Shown here one piece after another: positions 27,771 to 36,106 of a DNA stretch of 64,000 nt. The translations under genes were made by a program, and so were the position numbers. The stretch's first letter is position 1; each line of letters starts with the position of its first letter. A model generated the notes under the pieces. That model searched no databases. It worked only from the letters and a program-made list of their open reading frames with translations, and had not been told where the DNA came from. The stretch spans positions 942,833-1,006,832 of the forward strand of contig CAVTMP010000004.1 in the NCBI GenBank assembly GCA_963735885.1, written 5' to 3'. This stretch comes from JBBSBL01 sp963735885. Its GTDB lineage: Bacteria; Actinomycetota; Thermoleophilia; Solirubrobacterales; Solirubrobacteraceae.

Positions 27771-29093
27771 ATGACCCGCGAGACGCGTTACGCCTACAGC
27801 GGCGACGTGGCGATCGCCTACCAGGTCGTGGGCGAGGGCGACCGCGACCTCGTGCTCGTCCCGAACTGGATCAACCAGATCGAGCATCTCTGGACCGAGC
27901 CGTCGATCGCGCACTGGCTCGGGCGGCTCGCGGGCTTCGGGCGCCTGATCCTGTTCGACCGGCGCGGCACGGGGCTCTCCGAGCGGATCGTCTCCTCGGT
28001 GGCGCTCGAGGATCAGATGGAGGACGTGCGGGCCGTGATGGACGCCGCGGGATCCGAGCGGGCGACGCTCGTCACGCTGACCGAGGGGTCGCTCATGAGC
28101 CTGCTCTTCGCCGCCTCGCATCCCGACCGGGTCGACGCGATGGTCCTCTGCTCCCCGATCGCCGCGTACGTGCGCAACGACGACGTGAGCTGGGCCTTCA
28201 CCCCCGAGGAGCGGGTCGAGTGGTTCGCGGCGCTGGAGCGGGGGTGGGGCACGGGCGCGATGTTCGCCCACCTCGCCCCGTCGCTCGGCGGCGACGAGCG
28301 CTTCCAGCGGTGGTTCGCCGCGCTGGAGCGGCTCACCACGACGCCGGCCGGCTTCCGGCGCCTGCGCGACGCCGACTGCGTCGACATCCGGCCGGTGCTC
28401 CCCTCGATCGGGGTCCCGACGCTGATCCTCAACCGGACCGGCAACACCCAGATCGTCGCGGAGCACGCGCGGTTTCTCGCCGAGCGGATCGCGGCCGCCC
28501 GGCACGTCGAGCTGCCGGGCGACGACACCCTGCCGATGGTGGGCGACGCCGACGCGATGATGGACGAGATCGAGGAGTTCCTCACGGGGTCCCGTTCGGC
28601 GCGCGACCCCGACCGGATCCTCGCGACCGTCCTCTTCACCGACATCGTCGACTCGACCCGGCTCGCCGCGGAGCTCGGCGACCGCCGCTGGCGGGACGTC
28701 CTCGCCGCGCACGACGACGTCGTCGCGCGGGAGATCGAGCGCTACCGCGGGCGGCTGGTGAAGAGCACCGGCGACGGGGTGCTGGCGACCTTCGACGGCC
28801 CCGCGCGCGCGATCCGCAGCGCCGAGGCCATCCGGGCCGCCGTCCGGGGCCTCGGCGTGGAGGTGCGCGCCGGGCTGCACACGGGCGAGTGCGAGGTCAT
28901 CGGCGACGACGTCGGCGGCCTGGCCGTCCACATCGGGGCCCGGGTCGGCGCCGCCGCCGCGCCGGGCGAGGTGCTCGTCTCCGGCACCGTCAAGGATCTC
29001 GTCGTCGGCTCCGGCCTGGCCTTCGGCGACCGGGGCTCCCGCGAGCTGCGGGGCGTCCCCGGCGAGTGGCGGCTGTTCGCCGTCGAGGGCTGA
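27771..29093 (+). CDS. Alpha/beta-hydrolase-class III adenylate cyclase fusion
   Basis: 440 residues. Residues 1-275 form an alpha/beta hydrolase: VPNWINQIEHLWTEPSIAHW, LILFDRRGTGLSER, and the nucleophile elbow LVTLTEGSLMS. That elbow has Thr where Ser is expected, so the domain is perhaps a sensor, not an enzyme. Residues 285-440 form the cyclase: ATVLFTDIVDSTRLAAELGD (metal-binding Asp), KSTGDGVLATFDGPARAIRS (substrate Lys and second Asp) and GLHTGECEVIGDDVGGLAVH. A closing SRELRGVPGEWRLFAVEG is usual for the family. It likely makes cAMP in the cytoplasm. The same architecture is multiplied in mycobacteria and other actinobacteria. It is divergent from the acyl-CoA dehydrogenase gene. Confidence 0.9.
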   Translation: MTRETRYAYSGDVAIAYQVVGEGDRDLVLVPNWINQIEHLWTEPSIAHWLGRLAGFGRLILFDRRGTGLSERIVSSVALEDQMEDVRAVMDAAGSERATLVTLTEGSLMSLLFAASHPDRVDAMVLCSPIAAYVRNDDVSWAFTPEERVEWFAALERGWGTGAMFAHLAPSLGGDERFQRWFAALERLTTTPAGFRRLRDADCVDIRPVLPSIGVPTLILNRTGNTQIVAEHARFLAERIAAARHVELPGDDTLPMVGDADAMMDEIEEFLTGSRSARDPDRILATVLFTDIVDSTRLAAELGDRRWRDVLAAHDDVVAREIERYRGRLVKSTGDGVLATFDGPARAIRSAEAIRAAVRGLGVEVRAGLHTGECEVIGDDVGGLAVHIGARVGAAAAPGEVLVSGTVKDLVVGSGLAFGDRGSRELRGVPGEWRLFAVEG

Positions 29094-29105
29094 GACGGCC
29101 GTCCG

Positions 29106-30266
29106 CTACGCCGCCTCGATGACCGCCGCGAGGCCCTGGCCGACGCCGATGCAGAGCGTCGCGAGCCCGTAGCGGCCGCCGCGGGCGCTCAGCTCGTGGG
29201 CGAGCGTGCCGACGAGCCGCGCACCGCTCGCCCCGAGCGGATGGCCGATGGCGATCGCCCCGCCGTTGACGTTCAGCCGGTCCTCCGGGATCTCCAGCTC
29301 CCGCGCGCACGCGAGCGCCTGCGCGGCGAACGCCTCGTTGAGCTCGACGAGGTCGAGGTCCTCGACGCCGAGGCCGGCGCGCGCGAGCGCCTTGCGGCTG
29401 GCGGGGATCGGCCCGAGGCCCATGACCGCGGGGTCGACGCCCGCCGCGGCGGTGGCCACGACGCGGGCGAGCGGGTCGCGGCCGAGCCGCTCCGCGCCGT
29501 TCGGCGAGGCGACGACGACGCACGCGGCGCCGTCGTTGATCGGCGAGGCGTTGCCGGCCGTGACGGTTCCGCCGTCGCGGAAGATCGTGCGCAGGCCGGC
29601 GAGGCGCTCGGCCGTCGTGTCGGTCCGCGGGCCCTCGTCGTCGGTCGCCTCGCCGACCGGGGCGATCTCGCGGCGCAGCGTCTCGCGGGCCGCGAGGGCG
29701 CGCTCGTGGGAGCGCAGCGCGAAGGCGTCCTGGTCGTGGCGCGCCACCGCGTGGCGTTCGGCCACGTTCTCCGCGGTCTCGCCCATCGACTCGGTCGAGT
29801 ACGGCATCCGCGGGTTCACGAAGCGCCAGCCGATCGTCGTGTCGACGAGGTCGATCCCGCCGCGCGGGAAGCCCCGCTCCGGCTTGAGCGCGACGAGCGG
29901 CGAGCGCGTCATCGACTCGACGCCGCCGGCCAGCACGAGGTCGGCGTCGCCGGTGGCCACGAGGCGCGCCGCCTGGTTCACGGCCTCGAGACCGGACGCG
30001 CAGAGGCGGTTGACCGTGACCCCGGGGACCTCGACCGGGAACCCGCAGAGCAGCGCGGCCATCCGGGCGACGTTGCGGTTGTCCTCGCCGGCCGCGTTGG
30101 CATCGCCGAGGATCACCTCGTCGACCTGCGCCGGGTCGATCCCGTTGCGCTCGACGGCGGCCGCGAGGACGTGCGCCGCGAGGTCGTCGGGCCGCACGCT
30201 CGCCAGCGCCCCGCCGTAGCGCCCGAAGGGCGTCCGCACCATGTCGAGGATGAGCGCGTCGCGCAT
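29106..30266 (-). CDS. Acetyl-CoA acetyltransferase/3-ketoacyl-CoA thiolase
   Basis: 386 residues. The nucleophile is C89 in NRLCASGLEAVNQAA; the closing motifs are NVNGGAIAIGHPLGASGAR (His) and LCIGVGQGLAAVIEAA (second Cys). GGVESMTRSPLV and YSTESMGETAENVAERHAV match the PcaF/PaaJ-like beta-ketoadipyl-CoA thiolase group more than biosynthetic thiolases. It cleaves 3-ketoacyl-CoA with CoA, the last step of beta-oxidation or aromatic degradation. It converges with the cyclase gene, 12 bases apart. A -10-like TAGGAT lies nine bases upstream of its ATG. Confidence 0.93.
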   Translation of the reverse strand: MRDALILDMVRTPFGRYGGALASVRPDDLAAHVLAAAVERNGIDPAQVDEVILGDANAAGEDNRNVARMAALLCGFPVEVPGVTVNRLCASGLEAVNQAARLVATGDADLVLAGGVESMTRSPLVALKPERGFPRGGIDLVDTTIGWRFVNPRMPYSTESMGETAENVAERHAVARHDQDAFALRSHERALAARETLRREIAPVGEATDDEGPRTDTTAERLAGLRTIFRDGGTVTAGNASPINDGAACVVVASPNGAERLGRDPLARVVATAAAGVDPAVMGLGPIPASRKALARAGLGVEDLDLVELNEAFAAQALACARELEIPEDRLNVNGGAIAIGHPLGASGARLVGTLAHELSARGGRYGLATLCIGVGQGLAAVIEAA

Positions 30267-30317
30267 CGCGCGGCGATCCTACGTCGTCATCCCGCCGCGA
30301 CGATCGCGCCCCACCGG

Positions 30318-30323
30318 TAGGCT
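30318..30323 (+). promoter_or_regulatory. -10 element (TAGGCT) of a leaderless gene
   Basis: TAGGCT ends seven bases before the GTG at 30331, the same spacing as at several other genes in this window. Confidence 0.4.
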
Positions 30324-30330
30324 GACCCGA

Positions 30331-30711
30331 GTGGACGGCTTCGCCCTCGTCATGTTCGGGGGGATCGGCGCGATCGTGCTCGTCCTCTACCTGATCGGCC
30401 GCTTCTATCCGGGGAGCGGGGCGGACGTGCTCGACTGGAACCCGCGCGACCTGCACGAGCGCAAGCTCGCCGCCGAGGCCGAGGACCTCGACCAGATGCT
30501 CGAGGCGCGCAACGCTCGCCGCCGCGCCCGCGGCGAGCCGGAGCTGACCGAGGAGGACCTCCACCGGCGGGTGGCCGAGGACCGCCACGCGCTCGACGCC
30601 CGGCGCGACGCGTACCTCGCCGACCAGGACGAGGCCGAGATGCGCGCGGCGATCGCGGCGCGCCGGGCCGCGCGGGCGGCGCGGCGCGGGCCGGAGCCTC
30701 CGCCGCAGTAG
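30331..30711 (+). CDS. Small membrane-anchored protein with charged helical tail
   Basis: 126 residues from GTG 30331. One transmembrane helix at the N-terminus (LVMFGGIGAIVLVLYLIG) is followed by GRFYPGSGADVLDWNPRD and a long, highly charged helical region (RKLAAEAEDLDQMLEARNAR, LTEEDLHRRVAEDRHALD) predicted to form a coiled coil in the cytoplasm. It ends in an Ala/Arg-rich tail. There is no known domain. The next gene starts 13 bases later on the same strand, so they may share a transcript. Confidence 0.65.
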   Translation: MDGFALVMFGGIGAIVLVLYLIGRFYPGSGADVLDWNPRDLHERKLAAEAEDLDQMLEARNARRRARGEPELTEEDLHRRVAEDRHALDARRDAYLADQDEAEMRAAIAARRAARAARRGPEPPPQ

Positions 30712-30724
30712 CCTGCGGCGTCGC

Positions 30725-31250
30725 ATGGCCCGCGTCCTCATCGTCGGCTGCGGCTGCCGCGGGCAGGCCCTCGCGCGCTCGCTGCGCGCCGACGGCCATG
30801 CCGTCCGCGGCACGACCCGGGACCCGGCTCGCGACGGCGGCGATCGCGGCCGCCGGCGCCGAGCCCTACGTCGGCGACCCCGACCGGATCGCCACGCTCA
30901 CCTACGCCCTGGACAACGTCACGATCCTCTGCTGGCTGCTGGCGAGCGCGACCGGCCCCGAGGACGCCGTGCGCGCCCTGCACGGCCCGCGCCTGACGAT
31001 GCTGCTCGAGCGCTCGATCGACACGACGATCCGCGGGATCGTCTACGAGGCGTCCGGCACGGTCGGGCCGGACGTGCTCGCCGACGGCCGCGCCGCGGTC
31101 ACGCGGGCCTGCGAGTACTCGGAGATCCCGCACGCCTTCCTCGACGCCGACCCGGCCGATCCGCCGCGATGGCTCGCGGCGGCCCGGGCGGGGATCGACG
31201 GCCTGCTGGGCTGCGCTACACTCGCCGCCGATACGCCTGAAACTCGATAG
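30725..31250 (+). CDS. NAD(P)-binding Rossmann protein, one frameshift
   Basis: ATG 30725 gives MARVLIVGCGCRGQALARSL, a Rossmann P-loop (GCGCRG) as in SDR or nucleoside-diphosphate-sugar epimerases. A one-base indel near 30830 shifts the frame; the rest reads YVGDPDRIATLTYALDNVTI, LLERSIDTTIRGIVYEASGT and EIPHAFLDADPADPPRWLAA. About 175 residues, shorter than catalytic SDRs and without a YxxxK, so it may be a binding-only or specialised member. The function is not known. Confidence 0.6.
31217..31222 (+). promoter_or_regulatory. -10 element (TACACT) upstream of rhodanese
   Basis: TACACT, identical to the -10 boxes before tRNA-Pro, tRNA-His and the desaturase, lies inside the 3' end of the preceding gene. 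It leaves a leader of about 50 bases with CGGGAGGTCGGAG as ribosome site before the GTG at 31278. Confidence 0.45.
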
Positions 31251-31277
31251 GGATTTACCCCCGGGAGGTCGGAGACC

Positions 31278-32120
31278 GTGGCCGAGTATGCGAAGGACGT
31301 GCTGGTGGAGCCGGAGTGGCTCGAGGCGCACCTCGAGGACGACGCGATCCGCATCGTCGAGGTCGACGAGAACCCGGCCCTCTACCAGGAGGCCCACATC
31401 CCGGGCGCGATCGGCTTCGACTGGAAGGCCGACCTGCAGGACCAGGTCAGGCGCGACTTCCTCGGCCCGGAGGCCTTCGGCGAGCTGTTCGGCCGCCACG
31501 GGATCTCCAACGACCACCTCGTCGTGCTCTACGGCGATCGCAACAACTGGTTCGCGGCCTACACGTACTGGTACCTCAAGTACTACGGGCACGACAACGT
31601 GAAGCTCCTCAACGGCCCCCGCGAGCGGTGGATCTCCGAGAACCGCCCGACGACCACCGAGCCGCCGAGCCACGCCCCGGCCACGTTCACCGCGCAGCCG
31701 GGCGACACGGCGATCCGCGCGAAGCGCGACGAGGTCACCGCCGCGCTCGACGCCGGCACGAGCCTCGTCGACGTGCGCTCGCCGCAGGAGTACTCGGGCG
31801 AGCTCATCGCCATGCCCGGCTACGAGCAGGAGGGCGCCCAGCGGGCCGGCCACATCCCGGGCGCCGCGTCGGTGCCCTGGGCGCAGGCCGTCCAGGAGAA
31901 CGGGACCTTCAAGTCGGCCGACGAGCTGCGCGAGCTCTACACCGGGAAGGGCGTGCTGAACGGCGGCCCGATCATCGCCTACTGCCGCATCGGCGAGCGC
32001 TCGGCGCACACGTGGTTCGTCCTGCACGAGCTGCTCGGCCACGACGACGTGAAGAACTACGACGGCTCGTGGACCGAGTGGGGGAACCTCGTCGACGCGC
32101 CGATCGAGAAGGACGTCTAG
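31278..32120 (+). CDS. Thiosulfate sulfurtransferase (tandem rhodanese)
   Basis: 280 residues in two rhodanese domains. The inactive N-terminal one has IVEVDENPALYQEAHIPGAI and LVVLYGDRNNWFAAYTYWYL with no Cys in its loop. The C-terminal one has SLVDVRSPQEYSGELIAMPG, AGHIPGAASVPWAQAV and the active loop AYCRIGERSAHTWFVL with catalytic Cys. It transfers sulfane sulfur from thiosulfate to an acceptor such as cyanide or a thiol. It closely resembles actinobacterial CysA/SseA-type proteins. GTG 31278 follows a strong GGGAGG. Its stop overlaps the convergent Nudix gene by four bases. Confidence 0.92.
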   Translation: MAEYAKDVLVEPEWLEAHLEDDAIRIVEVDENPALYQEAHIPGAIGFDWKADLQDQVRRDFLGPEAFGELFGRHGISNDHLVVLYGDRNNWFAAYTYWYLKYYGHDNVKLLNGPRERWISENRPTTTEPPSHAPATFTAQPGDTAIRAKRDEVTAALDAGTSLVDVRSPQEYSGELIAMPGYEQEGAQRAGHIPGAASVPWAQAVQENGTFKSADELRELYTGKGVLNGGPIIAYCRIGERSAHTWFVLHELLGHDDVKNYDGSWTEWGNLVDAPIEKDV

Positions 32121-32704
32121 CGCGCGAAGCCGGAGCCGGCGGCCTCGAGCCGCGCCAGCAGGTCGGCCACGATGCGCGCCGTGGCGCCCCAGATGAGCTC
32201 GCCCGCCACCGCGTAGGTGTCGGTGCGGATCGGGACGCCGCGGCGCACGAGCCGGCGGCGGTCGTAGCCGGCGGCGACGTCGGCCAGGCGCAGCTCGAGG
32301 ACCTCGGCGACCTCGCGCTCGCTGGGCGTCCACGCGAGCCCGGGCGCGATCACCCCGACGAAGGGGTGGACGGCGTAGCCGGTGACGATCGTCGAGGTCG
32401 GCTGGAGGGCCCCGATCACCTCGACGCCGTCCGCGGGCAGGCCGATCTCCTCCTCGGCCTCGCGCAGCGCGGTGGCGCGGAGGTCGGCGTCCCCGGCGTC
32501 GCGCCGGCCGCCGGGGAAGGACACCTCGCCGGCGTGCCGGCGCAGGTCCTCCCGGCGGCGGGTGAACACCGCGTGGACCCCGTCGCCGGTCGCGAAGAGC
32601 GGGACGAGGACGGCGGCCTCGACGCGTCCGCGGACCGCGAGGCCCGCCGCCACCTCGGCGTCGAGCAGCGTCGGGGCCAGCCGGGCGAGCGCGGCGGCAC
32701 CCAC
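32117..32704 (-). CDS. Nudix hydrolase (CoA pyrophosphatase-like)
   Basis: 195 residues. The Nudix box is intact: GGRRDAGDADLRATALREAE followed by EEIGL, with the Glu residues that bind magnesium. The preceding LRRHAGEVSFPGG matches the CoA diphosphatase (NudL/YeaB) subfamily, which hydrolyses CoA and its derivatives. The rest of the fold (VIGALQPTSTIVTGYAVHPF) also fits. It starts seven bases after the end of the OsmC gene on the same strand, so the two are probably one transcript. Confidence 0.88.
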   Translation of the reverse strand: MGAAALARLAPTLLDAEVAAGLAVRGRVEAAVLVPLFATGDGVHAVFTRRREDLRRHAGEVSFPGGRRDAGDADLRATALREAEEEIGLPADGVEVIGALQPTSTIVTGYAVHPFVGVIAPGLAWTPSEREVAEVLELRLADVAAGYDRRRLVRRGVPIRTDTYAVAGELIWGATARIVADLLARLEAAGSGFAR

Positions 32705-32711
32705 CGGGCGC

Positions 32712-33116
32712 TCAGACCGCGCCGGCCACCTCGACGCGCTCCTCGAAGGAGACCTCGCCGTCGAGCGTGCGGTGCACGGGGCACTTCGCGGCGATCACGC
32801 GCAGGCGCTCGACCTGCTCGTCGCTGAGCCCGTCGGGCAGGTGCAGGACGAGCTCGAACCTCGTCGGGCAGCCGCGCTCGGCCGGGGTGTACTCGACCTC
32901 GACCTCGACCGGCCCGAGCTCCCAGCCCTTGCGCTTCGCGTACATCTCGATGGTGATCGCCGTGCAGGAGGCGAGGCTGGCGGCCAGCAGCTCCTGCGGG
33001 CTCGGCGCGCTGTCGTCGCCGCCGACGTCGGTCGGCTCGTCCGCCTCCAGCCGGTGGTCGCGGACCTGGATGAGATGGGAGAACGTGCCGGTGCGCCGGG
33101 CCGTGGCTTTCATCAT
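32712..33116 (-). CDS. OsmC-family peroxiredoxin-like protein
   Basis: 134 residues. The two catalytic cysteines are C51 (ASLASCTAITIEMYA) and C112 (IAAKCPVHRTL), placed as in OsmC/Ohr organic hydroperoxide reductases. The PSPQELLAASLASC block and a C-terminal HRTLDGEVSFEE support the OsmC subgroup. It reduces organic hydroperoxides with thiol electrons. ATG at 33116 or 33113 are both possible; a -10-like TAGGAT lies nine bases upstream. It is followed by the Nudix gene. Confidence 0.88.
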   Translation of the reverse strand: MMKATARRTGTFSHLIQVRDHRLEADEPTDVGGDDSAPSPQELLAASLASCTAITIEMYAKRKGWELGPVEVEVEYTPAERGCPTRFELVLHLPDGLSDEQVERLRVIAAKCPVHRTLDGEVSFEERVEVAGAV

Positions 33117-33170
33117 CGTGCCTTCATCCTAGCCTCGTCCTCGGGTCGCTCGGACCGCAAACCACCGGAC

Positions 33171-34430
33171 TCATACGAGCGGGTTGAAGACGAGCCCGGT
33201 CGGGATCTTCGGGAAGAAGTACGTGGACTTCGGCGGCATGTTCTCACCGGCGTCCGCGACCTCGCGGATCCGCGCGACCGGCGTGGGGCCCATGAGGAAC
33301 GCCGCGTCGTAGGTGCCCTCCTCGATCAGCGCGAGCGCCTGATCGAGGTCGCGCGCGTAGCCGAAGCCGTCGAGGTGGTCGATCCGCTCGGCCGTGTAGC
33401 CGAGCGCGCCCTCGAGCAGCAGCGCCTCGAGCACCGCGGTGTCGAGGCGGCGGTAGGGCTCGGCGTGGTCCGGGAGCGCCGCGTCGGCGAGCGCCGGGTC
33501 CTTCAGCGTCAGGCGGTAGGGGCGGCGGTGGTGGGCGTCGATGTAGCCCAGGCGCACCCGGCCGTCCGGCGCCGGCCCGGGCTCGAGGTCGCGCGGATCG
33601 TCGAGCGGCTCGGCGTCGAAGTCGCGGAGGATCGCGTCGCGCAGCGCCTCCTGCTGCTCGCCGCTCAGCCCCGAGACGAGCCGGTGGGTCGGGAAGACGG
33701 TCAGCCCCGGGTCCTCGAGCGCGACGAGCGCCATGAGCACGTAGCGGTGCGGCCCCTCGCCGCCGATCTCGTCGGCGTACACGCGGGCCGTCTCGTAGCG
33801 ATGGTGGCCGTCGGCGATCAGCAGCTCCGCGGCGGCGGCGGCTCCGGTGAGCGCGGCGGTCGGTTCCGCCGCCGTGACCCGCCAGACGCGGTTCGCCGTC
33901 CCGTCCTCGTCGACGGCCTCGCCCCACGGCGGGCCGGCCGTCGCGGTCGCGAGGGCGGCGCGCGCCGTGCCGTCGGGGTCGCCGTAGAGGCTGAAGATGG
34001 GGGAGAGGTTCGCGCGCGTGGCGCGGGTGAGGCGCAGCCGGTCCTCCTTGGGGCCGGGGTGCGTGCGCTCGTGCGGGCGGATCCGGCCCGCGCCGTAGTC
34101 CTCGACGCGCACGCGCGCGAGGAAGCCGGTGCGCACGTGCCGGCCGCCGCCCGGCGCGGTGTAGTGCTGCTCGAGCACGTAGAGGGCAGGTTCCGCGTCG
34201 CGGACGATCGCGCCCTCCGCCTCCCAGCGGGCGAGCTCCGCCGCGGCGGTCGCGTAGGGATCCTCACCCTCGGGCAGGTCGATGCGCACGACGTTGTAGG
34301 GGGAGCGGGCCACCAGCGCGGCGCGTCGGTCGGCGTCGATGACGTCGTACGGCGGGGCGAGGACGGCCTGCAGGCCCCCGACCCGGTCGAGGTCGTAGCG
34401 CAGGGCGTGGAGGGGCTCGACGCGTCCCAT
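33171..34430 (-). CDS. DUF1015 family protein
   Basis: 419 residues from ATG 34430, where the family N-terminus begins: LHALRYD, APPYDVIDADRRAALVARSP and NVVRIDLPEG. Other conserved blocks are FSLYGD, LLIADGHHRYETARVYAD near residue 215 and the ending NMPPKSTYFFPKIPTGLVFN. The GHHRYE motif is invariant in PF06245 proteins, which were once annotated as HTH-type or serine-kinase-like but have no agreed function. Its upstream region is shared with the divergent tRNA-Pro promoter. Confidence 0.9.
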   Translation of the reverse strand: MGRVEPLHALRYDLDRVGGLQAVLAPPYDVIDADRRAALVARSPYNVVRIDLPEGEDPYATAAAELARWEAEGAIVRDAEPALYVLEQHYTAPGGGRHVRTGFLARVRVEDYGAGRIRPHERTHPGPKEDRLRLTRATRANLSPIFSLYGDPDGTARAALATATAGPPWGEAVDEDGTANRVWRVTAAEPTAALTGAAAAAELLIADGHHRYETARVYADEIGGEGPHRYVLMALVALEDPGLTVFPTHRLVSGLSGEQQEALRDAILRDFDAEPLDDPRDLEPGPAPDGRVRLGYIDAHHRRPYRLTLKDPALADAALPDHAEPYRRLDTAVLEALLLEGALGYTAERIDHLDGFGYARDLDQALALIEEGTYDAAFLMGPTPVARIREVADAGENMPPKSTYFFPKIPTGLVFNPLV

Positions 34431-34478
34431 GGCGGCGGCGCAGCGTACTCGACCCGAGCCCGGCGCCCGACCGCGGCC

Positions 34479-34484
34479 TACACT
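34479..34484 (+). promoter_or_regulatory. -10 element (TACACT) of tRNA-Pro
   Basis: TACACT lies eight bases before the tRNA-Pro 5' end. The same hexamer precedes tRNA-His by 13 bases, supporting it as the local sigma-70 consensus. Confidence 0.55.
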
Positions 34485-34492
34485 CGCACCCA

Positions 34493-34566
34493 CGGGACGT
34501 GGCGCAGCCTGGTAGCGCGCCTGCTTTGGGAGCAGGAGGTCGCCGGTTCGAATCCGGCCGTCCCGA
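34493..34566 (+). tRNA. tRNA-Pro (TGG anticodon)
   Basis: The 74 bases fold as a cloverleaf. The acceptor CGGGACG pairs with CGTCCCG, discriminator A at 34566. The anticodon stem CCTGC/GCAGG encloses TTTGGGA with anticodon TGG. The T arm is GCCGG-TTCGAAT-CCGGC. CCA is not encoded. A tyrosine integrase remnant ends 14 bases beyond its 3' end. Confidence 0.95.
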
Positions 34567-34580
34567 CTGGCGATTCGGCG

Positions 34581-35355
34581 CTACCCGCCGGCGCCAGGGA
34601 ACACAGAGGGAACGGACTTCCCACCGCGAGCGGCCAGGATCGCGTCCTCGGCGGGGAGCTGCGGCGCGTCGTCCAGCTCCTCGATGACGTGCCCGTAGGT
34701 GCTGAGGGTCAGCTCGGCGCCGTGGCCGAGCTGTCGGGCGACGTAGTGGACGCTGCGGCCCTCGTGGAGCAGCAGGCTGGCGAAGCTGTGCCGCAGGTCA
34801 TACGGGCGCGCGGGCGGGTGCTTCGCGGCGGCGAGCGCGTGCTTCCACGTCCGGCCGCGCCACTCCGCGTACCCGGTCCACTCGCCGCCGTCGGCGCCGG
34901 GGATGACCGGCGCGTCGTCGCCGGCCGTCCCGCTGGCCGATCCCCGCCATTCGGCGAGGTCGTGCGGCGAGCGGGTCGAGCAGCCGGACCGATCGCCGCG
35001 TCCGGGTCTTCGGCGCGCTCACGACGAGCGTCCGGTCGAGGACGTGGCCCCACCGCAGCCCGATCGCCTCTTGCGGGCGCAGACCCGCGTAGGCGAGCAG
35101 GGACACGAGGACGGCGTCGCGGTGCCCGAGGTCGAGGCCGCACCACCCGCGCTCGGCGTCGGGGCGGGCCGGGGATCGCGGATCGTCTCGACGGTGGCCG
35201 GGGCGAGCGGTCGGACCTCGGCGGCGGCCGGGAGCGGTGCGCGGCGCACGAGGCGCGCCGGGTTCGCCGGGATGCGTCCGGCCTCGGCGGCGCGTTGCAG
35301 GATGCCGCCGAGCAGCGTCAGCGCCTTGCGCGCGGAGTGCGGGCCGGCCGGTGAA
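34581..35355 (-). pseudogene. Tyrosine recombinase (phage-type integrase), N-terminally truncated and frameshifted
   Basis: Reading upstream from the TAG at 34581, the C-terminal catalytic domain has YDLRHSFASLLLHEGRSVHY and QLGHGAELTLSTYGHVIEEL. The catalytic Tyr is in STYGH, with Arg and His in LRHSFAS. After a one-base insertion near 34963 the frame continues YAGLRPQEAIGLRWGHV, with the first catalytic Arg, and after another shift near 35165 SARKALTLLGGILQRAAEAG, the core-binding region. The arm-binding N-terminus is missing: past about 35355 the strand is antisense to an HNH gene. The position right after tRNA-Pro is typical for an element integrated at a tRNA 3' end. It is probably inactive. 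Confidence 0.7.
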
Positions 35356-35562
35356 AGGCTCGCGCTCCCCGCCGGCTGGCGGCGCACCCGCGCGGCCGTC
35401 CTCGCCCACGCCGACGGCCGCTGCCAGGTCCCCGGCTGCCGCGCCGACGCCGTCGAGATCGACCACATCCTCCCGGTGGCCAGGGGCGGCACCGACAACC
35501 CCGCCAACCTCCGCGCGATCTGCCGGACCTGCAACCGCGGCAAAGGCGCCCAGATGCCGTAG
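35326..35562 (+). CDS. HNH endonuclease, possibly 5'-truncated
   Basis: The frame ends at TAG 35562. It reads LPAGWRRTRAAVLAHADGRC, QVPGCRADAVEIDHILPVAR, then GGTDNPANLRAICRTCNRGK. The Cys pairs (CQVPGC, CRTC) bind structural zinc; the EIDHI His and N..N residues form the HNH metal site. TTG 35326 is the only nearby start; the frame before it runs into integrase coding sequence on the other strand, so the real N-terminus may be lost. HNH enzymes of this compact type nick or cut DNA and often travel in mobile elements. With the integrase stub it marks the remains of an island at tRNA-Pro. Confidence 0.65.
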   Translation: MRAECGPAGERLALPAGWRRTRAAVLAHADGRCQVPGCRADAVEIDHILPVARGGTDNPANLRAICRTCNRGKGAQMP

Positions 35563-35685
35563 GAACGCGCCCTCGGCCAGCTCGACCGGGACGCCGCACC
35601 CCACGGCGTCCGAGCCGCAGTCATCTCGAACGGGCGGCGGCATATCGGCGGCACGGGGTGGTGGTGCGCGGGGTGGTGTGGTGGC

Positions 35686-35691
35686 TATCGT
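35686..35691 (+). promoter_or_regulatory. -10 element (TATCGT) of a leaderless gene
   Basis: TATCGT ends seven bases before the GTG at 35699 and so favours that codon over the in-frame GTGs at 35681 and 35690. Confidence 0.4.
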
Positions 35692-35698
35692 GCCGGGC

Positions 35699-36106
35699 GT
35701 GGCCGATCGGCGGATCGAGCGGGTGCGGGCCTCGTACGCAGCGTTCGCCTCGTGGGACGCCGAAGCGCTCGTCGCGCTCTACCACCCCGACGCCGTGTGG
35801 GATCTCGGCACCCTGGCGGCGGCCGCGCCGCGGAGGCTGTGGGAGGGGCATGCGGGAGTGCGCGACCTCCTGGCCGAGAACGCCGCCACGCTGGCAGCGT
35901 TCGAGCCGCGGGTGCTGGAGCTCCGCCTCGACGGCGAGCGGCTGCTCGTCCGGGGGGCGTATCGCCTTTCGGTCGAGCGCATGCCTGGATTCGACGTCGA
36001 GAGCACGTACGGAAATGTCTTCGAGTTCCGGGACGGCCTGATCCTCCGCGTTACGAACACCGACGACCCGCCACCGGGCTGGGAGAACGCCACCCCGGTG
36101 GAGTAG
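35699..36106 (+). CDS. SnoaL/NTF2-like fold protein
   Basis: 135 residues from GTG 35699. The pattern IERVRASYAAFASWDAEALV with LYHPDAVWDLGTLAAA is the start of a SnoaL-like cone-shaped alpha+beta barrel. It continues LWEGHAGVRDLLAENAAT, LLVRGAYRLSVERMPGFDVE and TYGNVFEFRDGLILRVTNTD. Members are small ketosteroid isomerase-like enzymes or binding proteins with varied substrates; the likely acid-base residues (His in LYHPD, Asp in VWDLG) are present. Function remains open. It sits just beyond the tRNA-Pro scar. Confidence 0.75.
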   Translation: MADRRIERVRASYAAFASWDAEALVALYHPDAVWDLGTLAAAAPRRLWEGHAGVRDLLAENAATLAAFEPRVLELRLDGERLLVRGAYRLSVERMPGFDVESTYGNVFEFRDGLILRVTNTDDPPPGWENATPVE

